DNA from: Treponema sp.
Lineage (GTDB): Bacteria > Spirochaetota > Spirochaetia > Treponematales > Breznakiellaceae
Assembly: GCA_031286205.1 (NCBI GenBank)
Contig: JAITUR010000117.1
Location: 1 to 64,000 of the forward strand
DNA length: 64,000 bases
Reading direction: 5' to 3'
Part shown: positions 49,537 through 59,435 of the stretch, piece by piece
Numbering within the stretch: position 1 is the first letter of the stretch
How the letters are laid out: each line of letters begins with the position of its first letter
Translations under genes and position numbers: made by a program
The notes under the pieces: model-generated
Told to the model about the DNA's origin: nothing
Databases searched by the model: none
What the model saw: the letters and a program-made list of their open reading frames with translations, nothing else

Positions 49537-50525
49537 TAATAGAACGCAATTTTCTATTATTTATTTGCAGCGCTGTATTAAACATTGTTTTAACAGTCTG
49601 TTTGATATTTACTTGCAGTACTCCTGCGCCTAAAACATCGTCCAAAAAAACGCCGCAGGAAATAACTGTAGTGCGGCAAAAAACTTTAGAAGATCAATTC
49701 CTGGAAATGTACGAAGAAATATTAAAAAGACCCCCGGAAGAAATTATAGAAGCCGCAGCAGCAGTTACAAGAACTCCCGGAGTTTCATATACAACATCGC
49801 GCCCTTCGTCCGGCTTGGCAGGCATCAGGGGAAGGGTTCACACAGGAGAAATTAACCCCGTTAATTTTGATAATCCGGATATTAATATTTTAAAACAAAT
49901 GGGCACAGAGCAATATTTAATTCATTTTATTACGGGCGAACAATTCCAAAAAACGGGAGATTTCGATAAAGCAATAAACGAATACACAACGGCAATTAAT
50001 TTATACCCCGGTTTTACAGAAGCGTTTATCTCCAGGGGCAATATCTGGTTAAAAAGAAACGACTACAACCGCGCAATAGAAGATTTTTCCCGCGCAATAC
50101 GGCTGGACTCCGGTAAGGCGGAAATTTTTAACTACCGAGGTTTTGCAAGATCGGAACGCGGAGAATACGCACAGGCAATAGAGGATTTTTCCCGCGCAAT
50201 TTCCATTAACCAGAATTATGTTGATGCCCTTATAAACCGGTCTCATTCTTATTACCAGACAGGTAATTTTAACAGGGTTATAGAAGATTGCACCCGCATA
50301 TTAAATTTGGAACGCAATAATGCATTTATCTGGAACAGAAGAGGCAGTGCGTATTACCGCCTGGAAGATGATGACAAAGCAATAAGCGATTTTACCGAAG
50401 CAATAAAACTTAGGGCAAACTATGCAATAGCATGGCGCAACCGCGGTTATGCCTGGCAAAGCAAGGGTGAACACGAAAAAGCCAGCGCAGACTTCGCTAT
50501 GGCACAGCAGTTGGGGTTACGGTAA
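49533..50525 (+). CDS. TPR lipoprotein-like protein
   Basis: Four or more TPRs (FDKAINEYTTAINLYPGFTEAFISRGNIWLKRNDYNRAIEDFSRAIRL). Confidence 0.88.
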   Translation: MIIERNFLLFICSAVLNIVLTVCLIFTCSTPAPKTSSKKTPQEITVVRQKTLEDQFLEMYEEILKRPPEEIIEAAAAVTRTPGVSYTTSRPSSGLAGIRGRVHTGEINPVNFDNPDINILKQMGTEQYLIHFITGEQFQKTGDFDKAINEYTTAINLYPGFTEAFISRGNIWLKRNDYNRAIEDFSRAIRLDSGKAEIFNYRGFARSERGEYAQAIEDFSRAISINQNYVDALINRSHSYYQTGNFNRVIEDCTRILNLERNNAFIWNRRGSAYYRLEDDDKAISDFTEAIKLRANYAIAWRNRGYAWQSKGEHEKASADFAMAQQLGLR

Positions 50526-50533
50526 AATATCCG

Positions 50534-52336
50534 CTATTGTATAACCCTATCCAGCCCTTCCCTGAATAATCCGTTCATCTCGTTTCGTATTTGTACTTTT
50601 ACGGCATTTGGCAATGTGGGAAGATTGGAAAAATAACGCAATACACGGATTCCTTCCGGTGCAAGAGGCGGGCCGGAGAACCGGCATAAATTGGCAATAG
50701 ACGAAGATGCTGCCAATACAAGCTGAGGATCTATATTGGGATTGCCCGGCGCAAGTAAATATTGATACGAGTAAAAAGATCTTCCTGTCGGGTCTACGCC
50801 AATTTTTCCGATAGCATCCGCGCACGCTCTGCGCACCGCAGGCTCCTGGTCTCTGTCAAAAAGATTCCAAAGATATGGAACGGTTTCTCTGGAACCTACA
50901 TGGGCAAGAAGCTCTACAAGCCTGACTCTTTGCTCGGGCCTTACAAGCGGACGAACCTGAGAAGCATGAGGCTGGTTAAAAAACCAACTGCACATTTCCA
51001 TTATATACGCAACATAAACAGGTTCGTTTTTTCCAAGTTGACCGGACAGAATTACCGCAGAAATTTCTTCGTAGACTCTATCCTGGCTAATTTCATCGTA
51101 TCGATTATCGTCTCCTGTCCACGGAGAAGGAGGAGGGTTTCCCATTCCATAAGACCCTTCCGGTTCAGGACCGTAAAATCTTGTTATTGGAATTGTTCTG
51201 GGCTTCATTTCTATATTATAAACCCTAAGAATATTGTCTGTTCCTGTTGCGTATAAAAGCCCTTCATCGCTAAGAGCCGGAACGCCGGAACTTTGATTGC
51301 TTAATTTGTGAACAAAACGACGGCGGCCTTCCGGAGAAAATGCGCTGACACCGCGAATTGTATTTGTATAAATTCCGCGTTCATCCCACATCATGCCTGC
51401 TTGTTCCATGGAAATATTGCCGGAACCCCTTTCCGAAGTATGTTCGTGGCTGTTTCTTGTCCAAAGAACATTGCCGGAAGCGTTTAACAAAAGCACCCTG
51501 CCGTCTCTTAGCGTTACGGCAAACTGAGAATCGCGGCTTACAGAAGCGGCAGGAGCCGCCGGTAATCTACTTAAACTTTGTTTGGAAAGCCTTGCGCCTT
51601 CTCTTGCGCTGTTGTTATAAATAACTTTTTCCATTTCTCCTGCCGGATATATTAATACATAACTTTGCCGGTTTTCTTCGGCAAGAGAAACAATCATGGA
51701 AGGAACTCTATCCAGCCTGATTTTTTCCAGGTGGCTAAACTGGCCAAGTTTTATAAAATCGTTATTCTGAAGAACAGCGGCATAGCTGCCTGTCCTGTCC
51801 AAAATGGGAGGAAACACAACATTACTGCCTAAATCCAAAGTCCAAAGCGGATTGCCGGAAGCAGTACGGCAGGTAATTGTACTGTCTACAGTTATAAAAA
51901 CCCTGCCATCCCACCCTACAACAGTAGGCTGAGTAATCGGCTTTCCAAGATTAAGCCGCCAAAGTTCGCGGCCAACCCTGTTAATTGCCATAAAGATACC
52001 TTCGGTATTGCAGACATAAGTAGCCGCTTCGTAAGAACGCGCAATAAACGAAGTAGAAGTTCCCCTTGCGTCAAAGTTCCAAAGAGGGGTACTGCTCATA
52101 AAAAACGATCTTACGCTTCCTCTTTCTCCGACAAGAACAGCGGAGCTTGCCTGTAAATGAGGACTTCCCCGAACAGTATCTCCAATAGAAACATCCCACA
52201 AAGGAGCAGCGCCAACTTTCGAAGCCGAAATATCAACCCTGTTTGAACTTTGCCGGCTTTGCCGTGCTTGCGCCGACACTAACCCCGTAACAATAAAAAG
52301 AAAAATTACTGTTAAATAAAATATTTTATTCTTCAT
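50534..52336 (-). CDS. PQQ-like beta-propeller protein with C-terminal HEAT-like region
   Basis: PLWDVSIGDTVRGSP, GNPLWTLDLGSNVVFPP blades; PAVRRACADAIGKIG HEAT-like. Confidence 0.8.
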   Translation of the reverse strand: MKNKIFYLTVIFLFIVTGLVSAQARQSRQSSNRVDISASKVGAAPLWDVSIGDTVRGSPHLQASSAVLVGERGSVRSFFMSSTPLWNFDARGTSTSFIARSYEAATYVCNTEGIFMAINRVGRELWRLNLGKPITQPTVVGWDGRVFITVDSTITCRTASGNPLWTLDLGSNVVFPPILDRTGSYAAVLQNNDFIKLGQFSHLEKIRLDRVPSMIVSLAEENRQSYVLIYPAGEMEKVIYNNSAREGARLSKQSLSRLPAAPAASVSRDSQFAVTLRDGRVLLLNASGNVLWTRNSHEHTSERGSGNISMEQAGMMWDERGIYTNTIRGVSAFSPEGRRRFVHKLSNQSSGVPALSDEGLLYATGTDNILRVYNIEMKPRTIPITRFYGPEPEGSYGMGNPPPSPWTGDDNRYDEISQDRVYEEISAVILSGQLGKNEPVYVAYIMEMCSWFFNQPHASQVRPLVRPEQRVRLVELLAHVGSRETVPYLWNLFDRDQEPAVRRACADAIGKIGVDPTGRSFYSYQYLLAPGNPNIDPQLVLAASSSIANLCRFSGPPLAPEGIRVLRYFSNLPTLPNAVKVQIRNEMNGLFREGLDRVIQ

Positions 52337-52344
52337 GATTACCT

Positions 52345-53160
52345 CTATCTAATTTTCGTAAAACTGGAAAACCCCAGGTATTCAGAAGGATGAACAGAAG
52401 GGCCGTCGTAATTTCTTCCGCATGGCAATGAACCATTTACGATACTAAAAGCTGTCTTGTCGGCGTTAAACGCTACACTTAACCCGGATAAATTAACATT
52501 GGTTTGATCCGGCAAGGTTTCTTCCAGGCTTAAATTGATGCTGAATGTAGCGTCTATACGAACCTGCTGGCCGCCCGCGTTAATTGTGCGGTTTGCATAA
52601 CCTATATAAGCATATGTTCCGCTTCCAAACCCTTCGTATCTTAAAGAATTTCTTTGTCTATGCTCCCATGTATCGTATCTTTCTACATGAACAGTTCTGT
52701 CTCTTTTAAATTCGATAATGCACACCACAGGACCGTCCGGCATATTCAAAGTGGACTGCCATGTTCCGGCAAGGTAATTTGGAAAAGGCACTCTTTCTAC
52801 GGCTTTTGCGCATAAAGTAAAAACCTGGATATTATTAGCGGGAATATTCTCTATGTATTCGTTTAACACACGATTTGTCGCGGCATCCACTGTGGCTCCT
52901 GCTACAGTAAAGTTGCCGCCTTGCCTTACAATGGTTCCCCGAATAATATAATCCGCTCCTGCCGCCCCCTGCACTACACTAATGGTTCCCCACGAGTTAA
53001 GCTCGTTTACAATTCGATTTGTAATATTAGCGGCATCTGCGGCTGAAATTCCGGAACCCCTTGTTTCCAGCGGCTGAACACCCACAACAGGCATCCTCTG
53101 GGCAAAAACAGAGGTAAAAACGACAGTTATTAATAAAAATAGAAGTACTTTTCTTTTCAT
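52345..53160 (-). CDS. Secreted protein, CsgG/penicillin-binding-LpoB-like N-terminus
   Basis: Signal peptide; ISAADAANITNRIVNELNSWGTISVVQGAAGADYIIRGTI. Confidence 0.6.
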   Translation of the reverse strand: MKRKVLLFLLITVVFTSVFAQRMPVVGVQPLETRGSGISAADAANITNRIVNELNSWGTISVVQGAAGADYIIRGTIVRQGGNFTVAGATVDAATNRVLNEYIENIPANNIQVFTLCAKAVERVPFPNYLAGTWQSTLNMPDGPVVCIIEFKRDRTVHVERYDTWEHRQRNSLRYEGFGSGTYAYIGYANRTINAGGQQVRIDATFSINLSLEETLPDQTNVNLSGLSVAFNADKTAFSIVNGSLPCGRNYDGPSVHPSEYLGFSSFTKIR

Positions 53161-53168
53161 TTGTTAAT

Positions 53169-53197
53169 ATTATAACAAGCTTCCGGTAAATAAGCAA
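53169..53197 (-). promoter_or_regulatory. Predicted leaderless promoter
   Basis: Minus strand TTGCTT (53197-53192), 17 nt, TATAAT (53174-53169), 8 nt, ATG at 53160. Confidence 0.6.
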
Positions 53198-53217
53198 CGA
53201 TAATTTTATATTACTAT

Positions 53218-54528
53218 TTATAAAGAACGGCACTCCAAATAAAACCGTTTTTCGCAGGAATGACCCATAGAAAAGCTCTTTCTGGGCAGGGGTCCAAGCC
53301 GCGCTACTGTTTCAAAAAGCCCTGCCTTTTGAACAGGAGGCAAGAGTATTCCCGCAATATTTCCGGCATTACCATTGGTCAGGCGGAAAACCTCATCGTT
53401 GTCATGTATATAATCTATCTCCATACCCGGCTTGTTTTTTACATAATCGTCCAAAAGCGGCTGCAAACAGGCGGTGGAAATACCGGGTGCAGAGGTTTCG
53501 ACTAACGCATAACGCCCTTCCGATATTATGCCGAACCTGTTTGGAGTTTGCCCCTGCTGTACAAGGCGGGCAAGATCCTCGCGGCTGTTAACCGGACGGC
53601 TGGAAGAATTCGGCAATCGGGAAAGCAGCGCGGCGGTTTCGTCAAAGCCCGCTCCTAAAATTATACGATGGATAGGTTCAAATTGAATTGCAGGATCGTA
53701 AATATTTTCTATCTCTACAAGAGCATACCGGCAAGGGTGATCTTTATCTCCGTTAGCTGCTTTATATTCTTCCCAAATACCTTTGGCAGCCGCAAGCGAA
53801 TGATTCCCGTCGCCGACAGCAAAAAGGAAAGGGTTTGCATTGCCTTCTCCATAACGGTTTAAGGAACGGCTGCATAATTCTTCCAGTTTTTCTGCGGCAA
53901 AGGCAAGCTCCGTTTCTGTATCCAAAAACCAGCCGCTTACCCTGCCCGATTCCATCATAAGAGATGTATCGTAAACAGGCGCTTTCTTTTTTGCCATTTC
54001 ACCTAATGCCGGAAGCAGGCTGTCGTGTTCATCGTCAATTAACAACAGGACATGAGGCAGTTCCAGGGGCGCGCCGCGGCGGATATCCATTCTTGGCGGC
54101 AGACGGTCTTCTACCGTTCCTTCGGTACTGCGAATTAATGGGCGGGCATCCGGCTGCCATTCGTATTTTTCCAAATCCACTGCCGCCACAAGACCCCGCC
54201 GTTTTTTGTTATAGGGCGTATCCCTTTCTAAATAAATAAACCCCTGTTGCGGCGGCGCAAAAATTCCATCTTTTAAATAATTTGTCATATTTAAATGAAT
54301 AGCGGCTATTCTTTCTGCCGCATCTCCGTCATTCAAAAAAACTTCGGGAAAAATAAGATTTAATGCCGAAGGAGAATTACCGGCGGTATTTTTAGCTTTT
54401 TCCCAATAATCTTTATCTTGAGTAAACTGATCACAGGCAATTACCGGCCATTTAGAATCGATACTATTCGGAATTAAAATTAAGGGTATTCCTAACCCCG
54501 CCGCTTTAAGTCTTTGGTTAATGTTCAT
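53218..54528 (-). CDS. DUF1015 family protein
   Basis: PVIACDQFTQDKDYW; FLFAVGDGNHSLAAAKGIWEEYK; DYIHDNDEV. Confidence 0.88.
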   Translation of the reverse strand: MNINQRLKAAGLGIPLILIPNSIDSKWPVIACDQFTQDKDYWEKAKNTAGNSPSALNLIFPEVFLNDGDAAERIAAIHLNMTNYLKDGIFAPPQQGFIYLERDTPYNKKRRGLVAAVDLEKYEWQPDARPLIRSTEGTVEDRLPPRMDIRRGAPLELPHVLLLIDDEHDSLLPALGEMAKKKAPVYDTSLMMESGRVSGWFLDTETELAFAAEKLEELCSRSLNRYGEGNANPFLFAVGDGNHSLAAAKGIWEEYKAANGDKDHPCRYALVEIENIYDPAIQFEPIHRIILGAGFDETAALLSRLPNSSSRPVNSREDLARLVQQGQTPNRFGIISEGRYALVETSAPGISTACLQPLLDDYVKNKPGMEIDYIHDNDEVFRLTNGNAGNIAGILLPPVQKAGLFETVARLGPLPRKSFSMGHSCEKRFYLECRSL

Positions 54529-54534
54529 AAGATT

Positions 54535-54567
54535 ATTATAGCATATTGCAAAACAAAGATATATAAT
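54535..54567. promoter_or_regulatory. Divergent leaderless promoter pair DUF1015/rpoN
   Basis: Minus: extended -10 TGCTATAAT, 6 nt, ATG (54528). Plus: TATAAT (54562-54567), 6 nt, ATG (54574). No SD on either. Confidence 0.55.
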
Positions 54568-54573
54568 AATCCC

Positions 54574-55953
54574 ATGCAGTTAAGACAGACCCTTACACAA
54601 ACGCAGCAGCTTAAAATGAACCCGCAGTTGTATCAGTCTATAAAACTGATGGAACTGCCGTCCCTGGATCTTCGCGAAAAAATCGAGGAAGAACTGGAGC
54701 GCAACCCCGCGCTGGAAATACTGGAAGATAAAATTACAGTTTCTTTGGACAAATACAGTAAAAAAAGCGGGGAACAGGCATCCGATAATTACCGCAGCTT
54801 TATAGAAGGAACTCTTACACGGGCAGAAACATTGCAAGAACACCTTTTATGGCAGTTGCATCTAGAACCAATAAACGAAGAACTGCGAAAAATTGCAGAA
54901 ATGCTTATTCAAAACCTTAATAATGACGGTTTTCATATAGAAGATCCGGAAACACTTTACAAAGGGTTTGCAAAAACCAAGCCCGCCAAATTGCAATTAA
55001 CGAAAGCCCTGCAAGTTGTCAGAAAACTTGAGCCGGCAGGCTGCTGTACAAAAGATTACAAAGAATCGCTTAAAGCGCAAATAGAACTTGTGCCTCATTA
55101 TCTGCCGGACGAAATACCGGCAGCTGTAATAGATTTACTTTTGGACAATCTTGATTTAATAGAAAAAGAAAAATACTCTGTCCTTGCAAAAAAAACCGGC
55201 CTTGACGAAGATGATATTCACGATATTTGCGAATTCATAAAAACGCTTTCTCCTTTTCCCGGAAGAGCGTTTACCTCCGCCGATACCCGGTATGTAATAC
55301 CGGATATTAAAGTTACAAGAGAAACATCGGAAGACGGGCAGGAGGAGTTAATTATCAATCTTAATGACGAAGCATTTCCGATTCTTGGCGTAAACAAATT
55401 TTACGAAAAATTGATAGATTCAGAAAACAAGGATAACTCGCATCTGGAAGCCCGCGATTTTGCCCGCGAGAATATCAAGGAAGCGCAGCTTTTTATAGAC
55501 CACCTAAAAAGACGCAACAAAACGCTAATTCGGGCGGCAAACGCCATTCTTCAGTTTCAATATTCTTTTTTTATAAAAGGCCCCAAATACCTTGCTCCTT
55601 TAACTCTAAAAGATATTGCAAAAGAGCTGGAAGTTCACGAAACTACCGTTTCCCGCATTGCAAACGGCAAATATATGCAAACAGAATGGGGAATCTTTGA
55701 AATTCGATACTTTTTTACCAATTCTATCAGCGGATCGGGCTCTGAAGGCTCTAAATTCTCGAAAGAAAGCGTAAAAGAGATCATAAAAGAGATAATTTCC
55801 GCAAGTACAGCCGTATTGCCGGATCAGGAAATTTCCGCTATTTTAGCGCAAAAAGGAATTGCACTTGCACGCAGAACTGTGGCAAAATATAGGAAAGAAT
55901 TGGATATGGGTTCTTCCTACACACGGAAAGCGCCCAAAACCAAAAATATTTAA
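54574..55953 (+). CDS. rpoN: RNA polymerase sigma-54 factor
   Basis: MQLRQTLTQTQQLKMNPQLYQSIKLMELPSLDLREKIEEELERNP; RpoN box ARRTVAKYRKEL. Confidence 0.97.
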   Translation: MQLRQTLTQTQQLKMNPQLYQSIKLMELPSLDLREKIEEELERNPALEILEDKITVSLDKYSKKSGEQASDNYRSFIEGTLTRAETLQEHLLWQLHLEPINEELRKIAEMLIQNLNNDGFHIEDPETLYKGFAKTKPAKLQLTKALQVVRKLEPAGCCTKDYKESLKAQIELVPHYLPDEIPAAVIDLLLDNLDLIEKEKYSVLAKKTGLDEDDIHDICEFIKTLSPFPGRAFTSADTRYVIPDIKVTRETSEDGQEELIINLNDEAFPILGVNKFYEKLIDSENKDNSHLEARDFARENIKEAQLFIDHLKRRNKTLIRAANAILQFQYSFFIKGPKYLAPLTLKDIAKELEVHETTVSRIANGKYMQTEWGIFEIRYFFTNSISGSGSEGSKFSKESVKEIIKEIISASTAVLPDQEISAILAQKGIALARRTVAKYRKELDMGSSYTRKAPKTKNI

Positions 55954-55966
55954 ATGGGGGTTCAAA

Positions 55967-56257
55967 ATGAACACAGAAATCAAATCTATCCGTTTTTCGC
56001 TACACGATGATGCAAAGGAGTATCTGAATAAAAAAATAGAAAGGATACGCAATGCGGAAAACATGATTGTTGACCTTATTATCACCATAAAAAAAGATAA
56101 AGAATTTACCGCGGAGTCCAATGTAAATTTCCGCTGGGGAGTCTCCATTCATGTTACAGAAAACGATTACGACCTTACAGCCGCCATAGATAAAATGATG
56201 GATAAACTGGAAGCAAAAATAACCAAAGAAAAAGAAAAGGTTAAAGAAAAAAGATAA
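55967..56257 (+). CDS. hpf: Ribosome hibernation promoting factor (short form)
   Basis: HPF/RaiA-like; SLHDDAKEYLNKKIERIRN; DYDLTAAIDKMMDKLEAKITK. Confidence 0.88.
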   Translation: MNTEIKSIRFSLHDDAKEYLNKKIERIRNAENMIVDLIITIKKDKEFTAESNVNFRWGVSIHVTENDYDLTAAIDKMMDKLEAKITKEKEKVKEKR

Positions 56258-56314
56258 TTTTTTCCGGGCAATTATAATTGTCCGGAAATTCCGATTATAA
56301 ATCTATGGAGTATA

Positions 56315-57457
56315 ATGAAACCGGAAATATATTCTGCCCGTCTTGCAAAAATCCGTGATTGGATGATTGATGAAGGTATATCTCTTGTAATGCTGGAAGA
56401 CACCGAAGGCCGCCGCGATCTAAATATTCGCTGGCTTACAGGTCATCCGGGGGACGCGCTTCTTTTTATTGGTGCAGGACAACTGCCAAAAGAAGATAAG
56501 GCAATACTTGTCGCGTGGGATGTTAATCTTGCAAAAATTTACGCGGATCATTCAAGTGTACTGATTGGTTCTTACAATGATTTTGGCAGAAAGCCAATTA
56601 AAGCAATTGCCGCTGTCGCGCAAACTCTGGGGCTTCCTGTGGGGGCAAAAATAGAAATTCCCTCTGTTACACCCTACCCTCTTTTCCTTGACTATGTAGG
56701 CGAAATAACCGATTACGATATTATTTGCGGCAAAAAAGGCTCTGGTGCAGAATTATCAAAGCTTCGTGCAGTAAAGGACAGTCTGGAAATTGACAATATA
56801 AAAAAAGCGGCGGATATAACAAACGAAATAATAGATTTACTGGAAAGCAATGTATTGTCCGGAAAAATAAAAACCGAGCAGGCTGCGGCATTGTTTATAG
56901 AAACAGAAGCCCGCAAACGAGGCTGCGAAGGAACAAGTTTCGAAACTTTGGCGGCAGGAGCGCAAAGAAGTTTTGCGATTCACGCTTTTCCCGCATACAC
57001 TTGCGAACCTTTTGGCACAGACGGGCTTTCTATTTTGGATTTTGGCGTAAAATACAATGGTTATTGCACAGATGTAACCCTAACCTTTGCCCGTAATCTT
57101 AACCCCAAACAGGAAAAACTTGTCGCAATGGTGGAAAAAGCCGCCAAGCTTGCAGCTTCTATGGCGCAAAGCGGAACCCTTGCCAAAGATATAGCCGCAT
57201 CGGTCGATTCCTTCTTTAACAAATCTAAAAAGAAAATGCCGCACAGTCTTGGACACGGGGTTGGGCTTCAGGAGCATGAATTTCCCGTAATAAGAAATGC
57301 CGCAGATAATGAATGGGTGCTGGAACCCGGCATGATTTTTACGATAGAACCGGGTCTTTACGATCCTGTATTGGGCGGCTGCCGGCTGGAGAACGATATT
57401 TTAATAACCGAAAACGGCCACGAAGTCCTTACAACCGCTAGAATAATTTATTTATAA
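56315..57457 (+). CDS. M24 Xaa-Pro aminopeptidase family
   Basis: LDFGVKYNGYCTDVTLTF; SLGHGVGLQEHEFP; MIFTIEPGLY; RLENDILITENG. Confidence 0.93.
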   Translation: MKPEIYSARLAKIRDWMIDEGISLVMLEDTEGRRDLNIRWLTGHPGDALLFIGAGQLPKEDKAILVAWDVNLAKIYADHSSVLIGSYNDFGRKPIKAIAAVAQTLGLPVGAKIEIPSVTPYPLFLDYVGEITDYDIICGKKGSGAELSKLRAVKDSLEIDNIKKAADITNEIIDLLESNVLSGKIKTEQAAALFIETEARKRGCEGTSFETLAAGAQRSFAIHAFPAYTCEPFGTDGLSILDFGVKYNGYCTDVTLTFARNLNPKQEKLVAMVEKAAKLAASMAQSGTLAKDIAASVDSFFNKSKKKMPHSLGHGVGLQEHEFPVIRNAADNEWVLEPGMIFTIEPGLYDPVLGGCRLENDILITENGHEVLTTARIIYL

Positions 57458-57473
57458 ATGTTACCCTATATCC

Positions 57474-58709
57474 ATGAAAGTTTGGGTAAAATTATTAATA
57501 GGCTCCATTTTAGGAATGACAATCGGCTTCTTACTGCCGGCGGAAAGTCAGGCTATACAATCTGCCTTTGAATGGCTTAAAGAACTTGCACTGGGTATTG
57601 GACGTTATGCCGTAGTACCCGTTCTGGTATTCTCTCTTACAATTGCCGTTTACGAACTTCGCATGGACGAACAATTCTGGCCTTTTGTTTTAAAACATTT
57701 TATTCTTATTACAGCAGCCTCTTTTTTTGTAATTTTCTCCGGAATTTTAGTAACCATGATGTTTACGCCGGACAGAATTCCAATTATACCAAACGAAACA
57801 TCGGAAGTTTTTAATATTAATCCTGCCGCAAACATACTGGAAATATTCCCGTCCAATATGCTTAGTATTTTGGGCGGAAGCGGTATTTACCTTTTTCCTG
57901 TCTGTATGTTTGCATTCTTCCTTGGCATGGGCTTAAACTATGATCGAAATTATTCCAAACCCGTAATTTCTTTTATAGATTCTCTTTCCCGGATTTTTTA
58001 CCATGTAGCTTCGTTTTTCTCGGAAATTCTTGGCTTTATATTGATAGTGCTTTCCGCATATTGGGCAATCCGTTTTGGCATTGCTCTTCAGGCAAAAGTT
58101 TTTACAAGTTTAATTATTCTGCTTGGAGTTTTTAGCATTGTTCTTTGTTTTGGAATTTTGCCGCTGTTCCTGTATCTGTTAAAACCAAAGGTAAACCCCT
58201 GGCGCATTCTTTACGGTTATTTAGGTCCTGCAATTGCTTCCCTCTTTTCCGGAGATATTAATTTTTCCATTCCTGTTCTTCAGCGGCACTCAAAAGAAAA
58301 TTTTGGGATAAGACGCAGATCCAGCACCCTTTCCATTGCTCTTTTTTCCACCTTCTGCCGCGGTGGAAGCGCAATGGTAGCGGCAATATCTTTTATTGTA
58401 TTAATAAAATCATATTCGCATATACAAATTTCTTTTATAGAATTATTTGCTATTGGGTTTCATTCTCTTTTAATTTCTTTCCTGCTTGCCCGTCATCCCG
58501 GACAGGGAGCGTTTATTGCGCTTACCGCCCTTTGCTTTACATATGGGGGCGGCGAATACAAAACATGGTATCTAAACCTTATGCCGCTTTCTTTTTATCT
58601 TATAGCGATAGGCACATTTATCGATGTAATGTTAAATGCATTTGGGTCTTATGTACTGGCGCGTACCAATGGATTCATAGACGAGAAAAATCTGGTTCAT
58701 TACATTTAA
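57474..58709 (+). CDS. Dicarboxylate/amino acid:cation symporter (DAACS)
   Basis: VKLLIGSILGMTIGFLLP; multiple TMs; FCRGGSAMVAA serine-rich-like region. Confidence 0.85.
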   Translation: MKVWVKLLIGSILGMTIGFLLPAESQAIQSAFEWLKELALGIGRYAVVPVLVFSLTIAVYELRMDEQFWPFVLKHFILITAASFFVIFSGILVTMMFTPDRIPIIPNETSEVFNINPAANILEIFPSNMLSILGGSGIYLFPVCMFAFFLGMGLNYDRNYSKPVISFIDSLSRIFYHVASFFSEILGFILIVLSAYWAIRFGIALQAKVFTSLIILLGVFSIVLCFGILPLFLYLLKPKVNPWRILYGYLGPAIASLFSGDINFSIPVLQRHSKENFGIRRRSSTLSIALFSTFCRGGSAMVAAISFIVLIKSYSHIQISFIELFAIGFHSLLISFLLARHPGQGAFIALTALCFTYGGGEYKTWYLNLMPLSFYLIAIGTFIDVMLNAFGSYVLARTNGFIDEKNLVHYI

Positions 58710-58726
58710 GCAGTGAGGAGCATTTT

Positions 58727-59425
58727 ATGAGGAGCATTTTAATAGACGGCATTAACATTCTTTGTAAAAACAATAAAGATGTCGGAAATATTATTAATCC
58801 CCGCAAAGAAGAAATTATTTCCCTGCTGGAACGATATATAAAAGAGATCGAAACTTTTAATGATGCATACGGCCTTGTAAAAGTCGGCAGCAGGGACGAA
58901 CTTATAATCCGGCATATTTTAGACTCTCTTGCGCCGGTTGGATTTATTTCGCGGTTACTGAAACAAATTGATACAGCCGATAAAAACAACTGCAAAATAG
59001 CAGATGCCGGTTCCGGAGCAGGATTTCCGGGAATTCCCCTTGCCATTGTCCTGCCCGGCTGCGAATTCACCCTAATTGAACGCAGGGAACGCAGGGCGGG
59101 TTTTTTGTGCAGTGCAGCCGCCATACTGGGATTGTCAAATATTACAATAGAAAAAAAAGAAATTGAACACATAAACAGCGAACTTTTCGATCTTGTTACA
59201 TTCAGGGCATTTACCGCCTTGGAACCCAAAATACTAAAAACTCTTTTTAGGATATGTAAAAAAACAGGTTTAATTGCAGCCTACAAAGGACAGCGGGAAA
59301 AAATCGAACAGGAAATTGCATTCATAAAAGAATATTGCTGTCAAAAAGAAATTATTTTGTACAAATCGCCATTTCTAAAAGAACAAAGGCATTTAGTGGT
59401 CTTAAAAGCAGATATTAAAAGTTAA
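58727..59425 (+). CDS. rsmG: 16S rRNA (guanine527-N7)-methyltransferase
   Basis: IADAGSGAGFPGIPLAI; LIERRERRAGFL; VTFRAFTALEP. Start revised to 58727 with SD GAGGAG. Confidence 0.93.
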   Translation: MRSILIDGINILCKNNKDVGNIINPRKEEIISLLERYIKEIETFNDAYGLVKVGSRDELIIRHILDSLAPVGFISRLLKQIDTADKNNCKIADAGSGAGFPGIPLAIVLPGCEFTLIERRERRAGFLCSAAAILGLSNITIEKKEIEHINSELFDLVTFRAFTALEPKILKTLFRICKKTGLIAAYKGQREKIEQEIAFIKEYCCQKEIILYKSPFLKEQRHLVVLKADIKS

Positions 59426-59435
59426 TCCGGCTCTA

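Noticed and set aside
54574-55953. Sigma-54 (-24/-12) promoters controlled by the local rpoN
   Set aside because: No convincing TGGCAC-N5-TTGC match with correct spacing was found by eye in intergenic regions.
58675-59229. 184-aa minus ORF over rsmG
   Set aside because: RsmG has conserved SAM motifs on the plus strand; the minus ORF has no features.
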